The position numbers and the translations under genes are program-made. The notes beneath the pieces are model-generated. The model searched no databases. It was not told the DNA's origin and saw nothing but the letters and a program-made list of their open reading frames with translations. Of a DNA stretch of 64,000 nt, positions 24,177 through 37,400 are shown piece by piece. The stretch spans positions 4,382,001-4,446,000 of the forward strand of contig NC_088710.1 of the NCBI RefSeq assembly GCF_963576615.1, in the 5' to 3' direction. Positions within the stretch are counted from its first letter, which is position 1, and every line of letters begins with the position of its first letter. This stretch comes from Watersipora subatra. Lineage: Eukaryota > Bryozoa > Gymnolaemata > Cheilostomatida > Watersiporidae.

Positions 24177-25013
24177 ATTGTACACGTAAATTGCGTCTTT
24201 GACAGTCAACTGGCTCAAATACAGTTTTCATGTTTTAACATTCTTCCAAATTTTATACTTGACTTGATAACATATATTGTAACATTTGAGTGTTGATATT
24301 TTCTGGGTATGACACTAAATCCGGTGTGGTACCGTAATTGGTAAGCAGTGTGGGTCTGGTGTATTTTTCCTCTGATCTTACACAGTAACAAAGCCATATC
24401 TCAGCTTGAAAGCTCTATTCATGAATTTTAGCTATTGGCTGCAGCTTACAATGACTACTTTTGTATGTGTGACATGACAATACATTTCTCTGTTTCTGAG
24501 TATTCTGAGTGTTTCCGTGTTCTAATCTGCTCCACTGGCTAATTAATGAATGAATAATAATGCAGACAGCAAAATGTTGCGGCTCACATATATTGTACAA
24601 CTGAAAACAAATATATCCCTGGTGTTCACATGATATACCAATCTAAAAATAGATACGGTTTAGGCAGAGCTAACAAATTTTATTTTTACAAGTTATGGTC
24701 ATCAAAATGTTTAAAGTCAGGTCATGGTTATAAATTATAGTTGGCAGATGACCCATTTCAATAAAGGTGACAGGAAAAGAGTACTGTATGAGCGGGACTT
24801 ACCTCTAATGGTAGATAAAGAGTAGTAATGACAACTGTTTGTAGGCTATGGACATGTGCTCTTCCGTAAACCATCATTATTATACACGTGTACTTGCTGA
24901 TACACCAGTACATTTCCTATTACTTACAAGCAAATGAATTATATTTTGTAACTTTTCTGTCTTGTAAAACATACAAATCTATTTTCAACTATTGCTGTAT
25001 TGCCAATGCTTGA
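24177..25013. other. 3' UTR and intergenic stretch
   Basis: Downstream of the zinc-finger stop codon. It holds the candidate poly(A) signal at 24760 and only chance antisense frames. Confidence 0.4.
24760..24765 (+). terminator. candidate poly(A) signal of the zinc-finger gene
   Basis: The first clear AATAAA after the stop codon, about 585 nt downstream. No transcript support. Confidence 0.4.
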
Positions 25014-25885
25014 AGGTTGACTTACAACAAAATTTACATTACGGTTATTTGGTATCAGAAGGTTCACCATGTCTTACTCCGCTGTGTTGTAGGTGAAAAA
25101 TATGTGGAAATGTGATTGCAGGCTCTCAAAAGCTCAAAAACTAACAGTTAAAAAACAACTGTAGGTTGGAATCCCTTTGTTTCGATGATGTACTCAACTC
25201 GACGTGGTTATTGTTTTGATATGTGATGCTATCACGTGAAATGAAAGGCCAATAAATGGCTGAATATAAAATGTCTCGTAGCACTAGTTTATGACACACT
25301 TTGGGTTCTACCAGAAAGCCCTTATCAAATATAGATGCTCGCTACTTTACAGTTTTGTTTCAGCTCAGTCTAATCATCTAATCATAATCTGATCATGTGG
25401 CCCATACTTCCTGCCAAATGGCGCAAACAATTTCTGCGCCATTTTTCGATTATCACAGGTGACCAACAGGCCCCTCATGTTTATTAGAGGATGAGATGCA
25501 CCACCTTGAGCTAAGGTTAAAAAATGAAACTTATTTTTAGACTAGGTTTTGAGATATCAGTGCTCTAAGTGACAGCATTGCAACAATAATGAAATAGACA
25601 TAGTGTAGTTTTATTGAATGCGCGAAGTTTATTTGTGAAAATATTTCGACGAGTGAGGTTGCATGAAAGTGTAAACAAAAGCACATCGTGTTCAATCACG
25701 TCACATTTGAGCTGTTTTGGAGGGAGATTCTAACCTACATCGTTTTCGTGTGGCTGCGATTAACTGTTCGTTTTTTAGCTTTTAAGAGCTTGTAATCACA
25801 TTTCCACATATTTTGCACCTACAACACAGTAGGACATGGTGAGCCTTTTAATACTAAATAACTGTTATGTAAATTTTGTTGCTAC
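25014..25885. mobile_element. TTAA-type element, copy 2, right end lost
   Basis: It begins AGGTTGACTTACAACA and is collinear with copy 1 (18282-19157) throughout, including the subterminal ATATGTGGAAATGTGATT and TTTTGCACCTACAACACA blocks. The left flank reads TTGA rather than TTAA. The last ~15 bases of the right inverted repeat are missing; similarity stops at AATTTTGTTGC, where a 27-bp minisatellite begins. The copies look 85-90% similar by eye, so this is not a very recent duplication. Confidence 0.75.
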
Positions 25886-25893
25886 ATTTTGTT

Positions 25894-26198
25894 GGTACAT
25901 GTCTTCAGCTGAATAGAGTTGGTACATGTCTTCAGCTGAATAGAATTGGTACATGTCTTCAGCTGAATAGAGTGGGCACATGTCTTCAGCTGAATATAGT
26001 TGGTACATGTCTTCAGTTGAATAGAGTGGGTACATGTCTTCAGCTGAATAGAGTGGGTACATGTCTTCAGCGGAATAGAGCGGGTCCATGTCTTCAGCTG
26101 AATAGAGTGTGTACATGTCTTCAGCTGAATAGAGTTGGTACATGTCTTCAGCTGAATAGAGTTGGTACATGTCTTCAGTTGAATAGAGTGGGTACATG
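25894..26198. repeat. 27-bp minisatellite, 11 units
   Basis: Eleven copies plus 8 bp of a unit containing ACATGTCTTCAGCTGAATAG (core palindrome TTCAGCTGAA), with 0-3 changes per unit. The period is a multiple of three and lacks stops in several frames, so long repetitive reading frames arise on both strands. I treat these as artefacts. It begins where copy 2 of the TTAA-type element loses its right end. Confidence 0.95.
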
Positions 26199-26711
26199 TT
26201 GGAAAAAACTCCACATGGCGCTGTCTCAATAAAACAGTTGATTATCCAGACCGAAGTATTTTTGTCAATCAATTGATAGGCACTGTAATATGCTTATTCA
26301 CACCTGACCAAGTAGTCACAAGCAATCATCAGTTAAACCGTGAATTGGAAATAGATTTGCGAGCATACACTGCATAGTGACCACCCGAAATGCATTTGTT
26401 TCAACATCAAATAAGTAGTTGCTTCATGTGGTGATGAACAGCCTGGAGTGATGGTTTGTGAACACACTAGTGATTTGATTGCTTATTTTAAATTTTCCTA
26501 GAACTGTTGTTGGTACCAAAAGCCTGCTTGGCTCTTGTGGCTTGAGAACTGCCTGTTTTTCACGGTAGTGGGTGAGTCAATTCTTTAAATTTCCTAACAA
26601 CTCAAATGATTCACTTCAAAATATGAGCCAAAATGTCTGGCATTAAAAGTTTTGATTCAAATCTTCGCAAGGTGATTTTCTATTTCATGTTGAATAGATG
26701 CAGCATCTAAA
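26199..26711. other. intergenic stretch, nothing recognised
   Basis: Between the 27-bp minisatellite and the hAT-type element. No gene or repeat was identified. Confidence 0.4.
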
Positions 26712-27738
26712 CTATAAGACAGTGGTTCCCAACTACCTTGGAGCCATGGACCCCCTGAGCTCTTTATCTAAAAGTCATGGACCACTTTATAAACATCATA
26801 ATATTTAGTGTTTATAACAATGCATTGTAAATTGGCGTACATTATAAATTAGAATAATATAAGAGTCAATAGATTTGACATGTTTCTATTTATTTACTTA
26901 TATAAAGCAATGCTATACTAAATTGCTTTGACTGTTAATTTTCAGTAGTCAGTTTGTTAGTGGGATGGATTGTACTTTTTGTTTTTCACCAAATTCTCAG
27001 TCTTCAAGTCCCAGTCGGTTTCGATTTGAGAACAACCATGGAGGAGAAAGCGGACTCGCATAAGTATGTAGACTAAACTAAACTGCACAGCGTTGCTGCT
27101 GTTCCATCTTATTGGCCAGGTCAAACAATGTGACAACTACAAAAGACTGCCATTTTATATTATAGGTAGAAAAATATTAATCAAAGACTAGGGAAAAAAG
27201 GCCATTGTTTGGGTGATTTCGGGTAAATTATATTTAAATTTAAGCATATACTAAGACCTCTACCAATCTGAAAATTGGTTAAAATAAGTAAGTTGAAATG
27301 TTTCACTTTCCATGAATCTTAGTATATCGCTGAAATTGAAGAGGGAAAGAGAGAATTACGTGTTTGCTGGTTACAGGTTGTGTTGTTTTGTACTACTAAC
27401 CGGAAATCAGGTACTATCCAGCGATTGACGCACATGGGTGCTAAAAGTCTAGACCCAAAAACCTAACAAGACAACGCAACAATCCCGCAGGAATTGCATT
27501 AGCCCGGAAACTCAAGCTAGCACAATCCCAACAGACTTTGATCATTAAACCCTGCCCATATGATAGCCGTTGTCTATCCTTTTAGGGTTTTATATCATTG
27601 GTCCAACCACTATGACAGAAATAGCTGTAAATATCCAGCTAGAAAAAGCAATACGGCACCAGCCTGTGGACCCCCTCAAAACCTCCTGTGGACCCCTAGG
27701 GGTCCATGGACCACCAGTTGGGAACCACTGCTATAAGA
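26712..27738. mobile_element. hAT-type non-autonomous element with perfect 8-bp duplication
   Basis: 1011 bp (26720-27730) flanked by CTATAAGA at 26712-26719 and 27731-27738. The termini are CAGTGGTTCCCAACT and AGTTGGGAACCACTG, exact 15-bp inverted repeats of the CAGTGGTTC type common in hAT elements. Subterminal GGACCCCCTCAAA and TGGACCCCCTGAGC segments are also related. No transposase frame remains. The 79-codon frame at 27570-27809 runs out of its right end and is not a gene. Confidence 0.9.
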
Positions 27739-30700
27739 GATTTTCCGACAGTTGCTTAGCCCTCAACCATGCATCCAAGGCATTCACCCCTAAATTCCAT
27801 AAAAATTAATGCAAAACAAAATTGATACGAAAATGACGTAGTGCGCTTATACCATTCTGCGCTCGCACTTAGCAAAAAAAACATTGGCTTATAATTGTGT
27901 GATGATAGCTCACACAATTACTGCCAATTTTTAAATTATTACATATTAATTATTATTATTAATACAATTTTAAATTGGCAAACCATTTTTTGCAAGACCT
28001 CACTCTGCTACCAACAGCGATGAATACCAGAGGGGTTCATAGTGGTCTAGTATGCCATATTTGCTCAGGAAATGTGTCATAATTTATTTTAAAATATTCT
28101 ATGTGGATTTATTCATGCGAGTGTACATACTTGACGGGGATGAGGTCCGCTGCATGTCCAATAAATCGGCTAATTTATATCAACTGCGTGTCGCTGTCTT
28201 TTTTCGATATACACTCAAGAGAAGACAAGACAAAGAAAGGCGAACAATAGGTTTAGCGTGATTAAGTAAACACAGCGCTAATTAGTAGCTCTGATGTTTA
28301 ATTATGACAAATACCATTAACGCTTCGCTGTCAATGGATTGTGGGTAATGAAGACAGAATACCTCTCCATTGGTTACATTGATTGGCCAATGCACACATT
28401 ACAACCAACTTTGAACCATTGATTTCTGTATCGCAATGGCAAATCACTAATATTCTATTATAGCCTATTGGGTTTGAATTGTTACCAAATAGTTTACCTC
28501 ACTCGATAGCTGTCACGTTTGCCATGACTCCGTGCGGTCAGCCCTGGAAGCTATAGACATTAGAAAAACATGCCTCACCGGGGTTTTATCAATATATTTC
28601 CATCTTTGATCTCACGCATGTACAGCTTCATGATAAACAGCATTGTGCGCCTTTGAATGCTATTTGCCATATTTTCCACTTGATACTTTCACAGAATGTT
28701 GGCAGCATTCCATGAATGCTGACCGGTGGCGTGATTGGTTGATAGCTCAGGTTCTATAATCTGTTTACAGAAACTCGAATAAATACAGCAGCGTGAGCTT
28801 TGCAACCACGCTATTCTGCATAGAGGCTACGTCTCCGCATCAAGTTTAATCCAGTTTTTTGCCAATTTTCTGGAATTTAAATAGACATTGAAATCTCTGA
28901 CTCAGAATGCGACCACTGATGTTACCTTGTTGTTCATGCGTTGAATTTATTCAAATACCTTCCTGAAAAATTAGTTTCCGAATTATATATCTTGCTTCCC
29001 TTGGATTTCTGATAATCCATAAATTAATGCAACCTGTAAATTAATGTTTACAAGGCTCTTTATAGCTGCATGACTTCCGAAAACTATATGGTATGACAAT
29101 TGAACAAATGACAATTGCCTTCTTGCGGCATAAATTCTTCACAAGCGCAAAAGCATTAGACAAGCACTGCAACGCTCTCTGCATGATTCCATCTTGAGAG
29201 AATTTGGTAGCTGCCACCTCCGCTGTGGTATTTATTTTATCTAATCTATTATGGACTGTGCCCATATATAGACCACAAACTTTGTGCAGGTAACTAAACA
29301 GGGGAGTTTAAAAGGTTTTTGCCAGAATTCAGGGCATGCTATGGTTCTAGCAATTGGTTAGACCTAAATGAGTTGTCCTCTCTTCCATTACACAGACAAT
29401 CTCAGAGTTGTAATAATAGGTCACCTGGTCAAAATGGATTATAGTTTAGATTTTGAGCCTTTTCTGATTTTTTTTGTTATTAATTTGAATCAAATATTAT
29501 AAGATCAGATTAACATTGTTGCCAAGTCTGCACCAAATTTACCTTTACAGTTGATCAATAACAAGTACTAAGCTTACTACGCCCACATTGTTCATGTTTC
29601 TAGGCAAAACAATCATTACATCATTATAATTAATTTATGCAATATGTCCCTTAAATGGGTTTTTTACCAAAATACAGTTGAAACAATTTTATATTCTAAG
29701 AAATTTAAAATTTTTAAAATTCAAGTCTCATGAATTTAAAACTAATATAAGAGCAAACATCGTAATCTTTAAAAGTTTCAAACTCATTCTCAATCAATCC
29801 GGTGCCGGCTTTAAATTGATCTTACTTGGAATCAGTGTCAAGTCTTGGATGGAACACTTCCTGTAACAATGAAGGAATGATCAACATTATTGTATCATCG
29901 AACATCACGGTATACTAAAAGCTGGTTAGAGTTGCGTGATTGAAACACATTTGAGCATAATAGTGTCCTCTTGAAATGTATTCATGAAAGGAAGTCTATC
30001 CAGCCAGTGCATTATTTATAGCTATGGCCCCGGTCATGCTACGAGCTGACTGGCCTTTTAATTAGAGGAATTTGTTTGTCAAGAGCGGCAGACGAGGAAT
30101 CACTGGCCACACTTCGTCTACAAGACCATATGCTTGTTTTATTATTACAAAATCCTTTATACTCTGAGTTCATGAAATCAAATAGCCATAAACACTTCCC
30201 AATTTGAGGTTTAGAAATTTTTGAAAATTGGTTATTAAACATGGTGCTCATGTCCATCTCTTGATAGAGAAAAATTGCAAAAACACATGAAAACATAGAA
30301 TATTTTACAATCGTGTCCGTTCAAAACAGCTTGCGTATAGATTTATGTTACAAATGCTGTGCTCACCATCCAGTGCTACCTGAATAACAGGGACCTTATA
30401 TATGTTAATAAAACTGCTACGTAAATAAATGTAGTTTTTATTCCGATAAAAAATATTTAAAAATCAGATTGAAGGTACTCTGAATGAATACTTTATTGAG
30501 ATGTAAGTTCATCCTGTTATCTAGATGTTTTAGTATAGAAACGGCGCTATTCCGATATTCTAGTATGCCTATGACATTATCCAGATATTTGATGGTAAAA
30601 ACGATGATCACAAAGATTGGGTCCGAATAATGATATATTTTTGTTTACATATCTTTTGTATAATCATGTCATTTGGTCAAACTGCGATATGGAACACGTG

Positions 30701-31300
30701 TGATGTTCAAGACACCCTACACAAGTCTGTTAAATAAATACTTCTCCATAGCATCCTTGCATTGCTTTGGAAAGGCTCAAATATTGATGATAAATGACTA
30801 TAAGCTTTCTGGGTTGTTTTTTACGTAATATTGGCTCATGGAAAAAAGGTAATATTTCACTTATTTTCTGGTTGCTTGAATTGTTTCCAAAAATTTAAAG
30901 CTGACACTTTTTTAAAAAGTACATCAGCAGTTTGGCATGCTACATGCCAGCATTCTATGCTAGGCCTTTTTATTTTTAAAAGGCTGTGCATAGCTCTGAT
31001 AGCAGGAAGCAGGTATTCGAATCATTTGATGTCTTTGAATAATATCGTTAGAAGATGGTAATGAGGTTACTTGGGCACACGCTCTCCTATAATCACATCA
31101 TGATTACAGGTAACATGATTTTCATGTAGATGGGCGGAGCCTCATGTAGACTTCTGAAGAGCTAATAACCTCTCATTCAACTGTGACCGATTGTTTTACA
31201 ATAACATTATTAATAGTTGACCGGCCAATCAGAGGCTTTGAATGCGGTGCATAACAAGCATGTTTCCTTTGGAACATACATGGGAGTTGGTGGTGTGGTG
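27739..31300. other. long intergenic stretch upstream of bmper
   Basis: About 3.5 kb with no supportable exon. Small inverted repeats occur at 27892-27920 (TAATTGTGTGA and complement) and 27922-27980 (TGCCAATTT...AAATTGGCA). Regulatory sequence for the bmper gene may lie here but I cannot point to it. Confidence 0.4.
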
Positions 31301-31310
31301 CTCGTGGCTG

Positions 31311-31345
31311 TTATATTAAGACCTCCCATCCGATGCATTCATTCA
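31311..31345 (+). promoter_or_regulatory. candidate core promoter of bmper (TATA-like plus initiator)
   Basis: TTATATTAAG at 31311-31320 is followed about 28-30 bp later by the initiator-like TTCATTC. The first exon's ATG lies 80 bp further downstream with no upstream ATG between. Inferred from spacing only. Confidence 0.35.
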
Positions 31346-31421
31346 ATCAAACAACTCGGATCGGATCTGAAATAACTCGCTGGAGATAAAGAAAAACCGC
31401 TAGATAAGAGAAGTTAAAGGA

Positions 31422-31497
31422 ATGGCCAATGGATGGTGTCTGTTTTTGTGCGTTCCGATACTTGTACAGCTTCGTTACTGCTCAGCTATGCTATCAG
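31422..31497 (+). CDS. bmper: bmper exon 1: start codon and signal peptide
   Basis: 76 nt. The ATG sits in GGAATGGCC. The product MANGWCLFLCVPILVQL is a typical hydrophobic secretory signal, with likely cleavage after YCSA. The donor is CTATCAG|GTATGT. The intron starts inside a 12-bp tandem repeat that recreates the donor at 31547. Confidence 0.8.
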
Positions 31498-34400
31498 GTA
31501 TGTCTATCTGTATGTCTATCTGTATGTCTATCTGTATGTCTATCAGGTATGTCTATCTGTATGTGAAAAAGGTAAAAACAGATTTATATTAAATAATGTG
31601 AATTTGCCCAACAAGTAGTTTTTAACGTTAGAAGTCATCGGGCACTGAAAAAAAATGTATAATTTATTCACGGAGTATCTGATATTTGTGTATAACATAA
31701 GGTAAGTAACATAAGGTAAGTAACATAAGGTAAGTAACATAAGGTAAGTAACATAAGGTAAGTAACATAAGGTAAGTACATATCTTCTAGTTGCTATTAA
31801 ACACTTACGTTTTATGTTTTGACTTGTTCTAGAACTTGAAGCCAGTTAGTCACAAAATCTCAGCTAACTTACCTTTGCTCAACTGGTTGGTGTGATTCAA
31901 TTGTTCAGAACCGGTTAGCTGGCACACCTGCACCCAACTAAGCATTTTGCGGTTAACTACATTTTTTACCCAATTTCTCAGTATACAGTATTTTTGCATT
32001 TGAAGAAAAGGTGATATTAATTATTATTTTTATAGTTATTGCCTATAGAGAAGCCATAAAGAGAGTTTAAAGCTAATCTTGTTTGACAGATATAATAGCC
32101 CGAGTCTCCTTCTAGGCTGCGTCCTGGTAATATCATAGCCTTCTTCGTAATTATGCATTCGGCAAGTTTGGAATTTACGACCTTGCGGCCTTTCACTCAT
32201 TACTCTAAATTGTCACGTCTTGCAATGTGTAAAGAGATGTGTGTGGGGCTGTAGAAGGCGTGGAGCTGCCATGCAGCAATGAAGGTGAAAGGATATCAGA
32301 TGGCAGCATGAAGTTTATTACGGACGTGGATCCCTGCATACAGTGCTTCTGCAGGGTGAGTCATGACTTCTCAAATACATTCCAATCTACAGTTTTACTG
32401 GTTATGTTTTCATCAAAACTTCCCATGCTGCATGTTTTTAATCTGCTTTTTATGACATATAATGTCTAATATATTGTCTAAATTTGATAGTTAAAATTTT
32501 TGGAAAAAAATGTTTAAACTCATGATCTTAAAAAAAGAAAAAATAATTTTAAAAAGTAAAGATATGTTTTTATTAGTTTATAGTAATATATAATTATATT
32601 TTCTTATCATCAACTTCTATGTTTTTCTTAATGTGTGATCAAGCTCAATTACATTTTCAAAGCTTTGCAAACTATTCAATAGCAACTGAAATATTTCTTT
32701 TTGAACAGTTCTTTTATAGTTCTGATAATTTGTTAGTTATTTTACAAAATCTATTTTAATTCTTCATATTTAAGAAGCCTGGTAAATTGAAAACAAGCAG
32801 ATCTGTGGAAATGAAGACAGCAATGAATTAGTTGATGGTAACATTAGTGACCTCTCAAGGTTGTCTTGCCATTGACAACCTTGAGAGGTCACTGATGTTA
32901 TGTGAAGGTAAAATTAGAGTCTTTGAGAGGTGGTTTTACATGCTGCAGATCAGCGACTTCAATTTGAGTCTTAGCAATTGAAGCTCGAATGCGTCATAAA
33001 ATGCCAGCTTCTCACCATCCTTACATTCGACAGCACAGATACTCGGCAGAACGGACCTTTAAAGCATTTACAAGTTTCGTCACTGCCCATCAGACGAGCC
33101 CGTTAATAGGATATGCCGGACTGAACTGTAACAATATTACATGCTTAGCATTATTGATATCTACTTTCACATGGAAGTGTGGAGCCCCCAGTTTTCGACG
33201 CATCGTGACTGTAACCACTTTGATACGCAATCGGATGAATTCAAGCGCAGGTTCTTCTATTGTCCTTCGCTTATTATCGTGTTTGTACGGCTATTGTAAT
33301 ATCAGTCTCCAATCCTACCACCAAACTATCAATCATTGTGCATAATATTATTGTCTTTTACTGTCTCTTCATCCTTCTTCCTTTCTACGCTGTCTTTGAT
33401 ACTCGAAGCGGGAGGTTGCGGACCCGCCCCTTACCGCCGGTTGGAAAATCAATCTGTGCAGCACGTTCTTAATGAAGTTATATGATAATAGCATTGTCCA
33501 GCTAGTCATAACTATGACCCTTGTAGTCTGCTAGGCTGAAATAGTTCATTCCATCAGCTCATGTACGGCCTGTGTAATCATACACAAGAGTATCCTTTAG
33601 GGATACAATGAACCGAACCGACCGTTTATATAATACCCGTGATAAGAATCTCGGGTAGAGCTTTTAGAGGCTATGAAAGACTCGATTAAATGGCTTCAAT
33701 GTTAGACATCAGGCATAAACGTGACGCGGAGCAGCTTACTTTTTTCACATCTTGTCGCACTTAAGGCCCCGCTGACATAAGCAAAAACATATCTATTTGT
33801 GTAAAACCAGCCAACATAGCAGTGGCTCTCATGTGGTCGACAGCCCTTACGAAATTTCATGCGTAACCACTCGGGGCCATATTGGATCACTCAAGATCCC
33901 TTCTGATGCCTTTTATGAACTTCTGTTTTTGCTAGGCTGCAAAGTTTGTACACTAGCTTGCTTGGCCTGTTTCTACTCTAGTTTCCCGAGCTAATCACAA
34001 ACTGACGAGAGATGTTCTTAATTTTTTACGTAATTTGTTGCAAGAGCCTTTATCTGGCTGCCGCGAGTATTCCTAACCGTTGCCGAGCCTAACGAGCATG
34101 GTCAGCAGCTGCCGCTGTCAGCGGCTGATGAACATCTCTTTGATGAAGAGCCTCATTCTAGTCACTTCCTGCTCAGTGAAAATGTTACCTACCTTTCATG
34201 CGTCTCCAATCTTCCTGCTTCCGTGACTATAATAGACTGAATTATTGTATAACATTTGCAGTAATTTGATATATTGAACATTTGTGAGATTATTTTTAAA
34301 TTTCATTCTGATATCCTCCCCACCCAGGATAATGCTGTGGGAACCGATTGTATGTTTTCTTCAGTTGGGCGTGATAGGCAGACTCAACTATTCGGGAATG

Positions 34401-37400
34401 GGCTTATGCAGTCTTCACGGAATCTCATATAGTCATCTGGCAGACGTTATAGATAATAAACTAGCTACAAGAATAAAAATGCGAGACACTTATTGGCAGC
34501 AAATGAAAACAGGCTGACAGACCTTCAAATAATTTTCATACAGTCAAATACCTTTAAGATAAGCTGTAGGTTCGTGAATGTTTGTTAAGCTAGCATTTTT
34601 TAAATAGTTTATTTTTAACTTTCATACTAAATGCTGCTTTCTACTTGTGTGGGAGAACTATAATTACATTTGTAATTTTAGAATGGAATTGTTAAATGTG
34701 AGATAGCAACCTGCCCCGACCTCGAAGGCTGTCACATGATCCTCTACCGCAGTACCTCTTCCCAGTCTTGCTGCGATGTTTGCGTTGGTAAGAAATAAAG
34801 ACATTTACTGTAGTGACGGAAATTTACTGTACCTCTAATAATTATTTGTATCTTCAAATCTAAAAGGAAGCATGGCAAAAAATAGTAAAGGAATTACCGG
34901 TACTGCTTTTTACGTATATTATACAGATTTTAAAATTTACTGTTTTTCCTATAATTAAAAATATCCAATTTTCTGCTTTAATTTCACTTTAATGACTTTA
35001 GTTCACATGTCTAAGCAGGTACTGCTGCACACAGAATGGTATTTTTCCTACTTCTTTTGGCTTTTGAGAACTTAACAGATACTAGCAGCTCATCATCTAA
35101 TGAAAGTAAAAGAAATTCTGTGAAAATTTTTTAAAACTTTTAAATTTTTTAGACAACAACCAGCCGGTATGAGGATTATTAAAAAGCAGTGTTGTATGAA
35201 GTACTGTGAGCCAACATCAGCAATACTGATTGTAGAGTGTTTCCAGTTATGTTGGTATGGTCGTCAAAACCATGAGGGACCGGTCTTTTTTGGCATTTAG
35301 GGCAAACTGTCATTTTTATGGTTTACCTTCTAGCAACTTGATATACCTTCATATTCATATTCTAGCAACTTCATATATGGCACATCATCATCCATATATT
35401 ATTTTATACATTTACACACGTGCTGCGTTTGAGAGGTATGTTGTATTATGGTACTTTGATAGGAGGAGGAGTTTATAGCAAATGGTTTAACTCTTATTAG
35501 AACTATTGACAGCTGATTGATCCTAATATATTTGTCAATTCATCGCTGCTGCTGTGTTATCCTCTAAGAGCTACTAAGAACAAAACTCGAGATGTTTGTG
35601 GTCCCCCTATCGCTCTCAAGTGTGATCATGTTGACAGAAATTGAAACAGAACTCTGCCTTCAAGATTACCCTCAGATAGAGGTTGAATTTTATCTTTTTT
35701 GGGATTCAAATGAAGTCGATAAAAAGCTTTAGGAATAATACTTTTATGAGAGTTTTATTAATAAGCCTTAAGTATTTCATTTTAATAGTCTCGTGGTTAA
35801 CCGATTGCGGTCGCTCGTGTCTTCATGCATCTCCTCATGAGAAATTTTTAGCCGAAGCCCTAAGGCTCGTGACTTTCTATAATTTGCTTGTATCTGTGGT
35901 TTGTACGTTACAAGAGTGAGCACTAGAGCTATCTATGGGAGCGGAGCCTGGCTGCCCCCAGGTATCCGTTTACCACCGACGCTGAATCACCGATTGGACT
36001 ATATATAGAACAATTAATTACAATGAATTGTCGAATACGTGTAAACATGATCTTTCTCTCTGGTAAGCTCTTGCGTTAGCGAGCTCTGATCTCTTCAACT
36101 ACAGACAGTATTTACAGCTCTTTGTCAGCTTTCTTTGAATATTGATGGTCTTTTTAAGAACAGTTTATGAAATATACTTTTACTCGGAGTTGTCTAACCT
36201 GAAGGAGTACATGCTGCTAAAGATTCAATAATGAAAAGTTGATAGTTATGAACTGGAGCTATATATCTATAGATCATGCTCTTTGTTATTTCACACACTT
36301 GTGAATAAAATTAGGATTAAAAAACATAAATTCTTTGATGACCGAAGCCTGGGATGTTAAATTAATAAAATATTTCAAATTTTAAAATTTGGGTAGCAAT
36401 ATTTGAACGGAACTATTGAAAACTAGATGGTGCCTTGCATCTAGTTTGGAGGGAAAAGTGTACATCTCTTGGTCTTTTTAGGATGCACAGAAGACGGCAT
36501 CAGATATAAAAGTGGTCAAGTATGGCGCAGCAATGATGACCCTTGTGTAGTCAAAGAATGCAAGGTACATAGACGATTACCGCTAGATATTGTGTTGCTC
36601 ATTTACATAAAAATAGAAAAATGTTATTTTCATCATTTATTTTATTAATTTGCACAGCAATGATAAGTTTTCATGTGCAGCCTGGAGCACCTTCTAGTGG
36701 TTGTCACACTAGTTTATTGCTCTTGGAGCTGGGTAGAAACATAGCAATTCTGTCTCTGATACTTGGGTGATCTCAAAAGACTTGTGGCGTCAATGCAGTT
36801 TCTTGGAGCCAGTCTTATGATAGTCTCTCTTATACATAAGCCTTGATGATGGGATGGTTTAGTCATAGATGAGATGTTGCTGAGACACACGGTGGCGTTA
36901 CTAGCAGGTTCTCTCTAAACTTTAAATATCTCTTTAAGTTTCGAAGTTCTCTGTAAACTTTAAATAAACTCTCTAAATCGTAAAATATGTAAACTTTAAA
37001 CATTGTACTATTACTGATAGTCCTCTCTTCACTAACACCGACAAGCAGGCCGTTCCATCCGCCCCTCCAGAAAACAAGAGTTTTTGGCATAGTGGCTAAA
37101 TCTCTAAAATATACAATTTTTTGTATAGATAGAGACCTTTAACTGATGCAATGCAGCCAAACACACGAAAGAAATAACATGTTCTTTGGTAAACAAGTAT
37201 TTTTTTTACATAAAAAATACTTGACTGTTCCTAAATTCTGACATCAGAATCTTGATTAGAATAATCTAGAAAGCCTATAAACTTGAGGACTTAAAACAGA
37301 CTAAATCAGAGCTATCACTCTGATTGGTTCCTTTTTCTAGCTTTCATAACACGCACCGAGTCTTGTCTCTAACCCACCATCTTTATCACCACCACCAAAA

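Noticed and set aside
25865-26272. Long repetitive reading frames of 115-135 codons on both strands (e.g. repeated YSAEDMYQL)
   Set aside because: They are translations of the 27-bp minisatellite, whose period is divisible by three; open frames on both strands with no start context or splice signals.
31005-31030. GGTATTCGAATC, resembling a tRNA B box
   Set aside because: No matching A box or cloverleaf-forming arms could be found around it. No other B-box candidate was found either.
31543-31740. 65-codon antisense frame over bmper intron 1
   Set aside because: Generated by the GTAAGTAACATAAG and GTATGTCTATCT tandem repeats.
32989-33345. 118-codon plus-strand frame in bmper intron 2
   Set aside because: No domain, no convincing splice sites in phase with bmper, and mixed amino-acid composition typical of chance frames.
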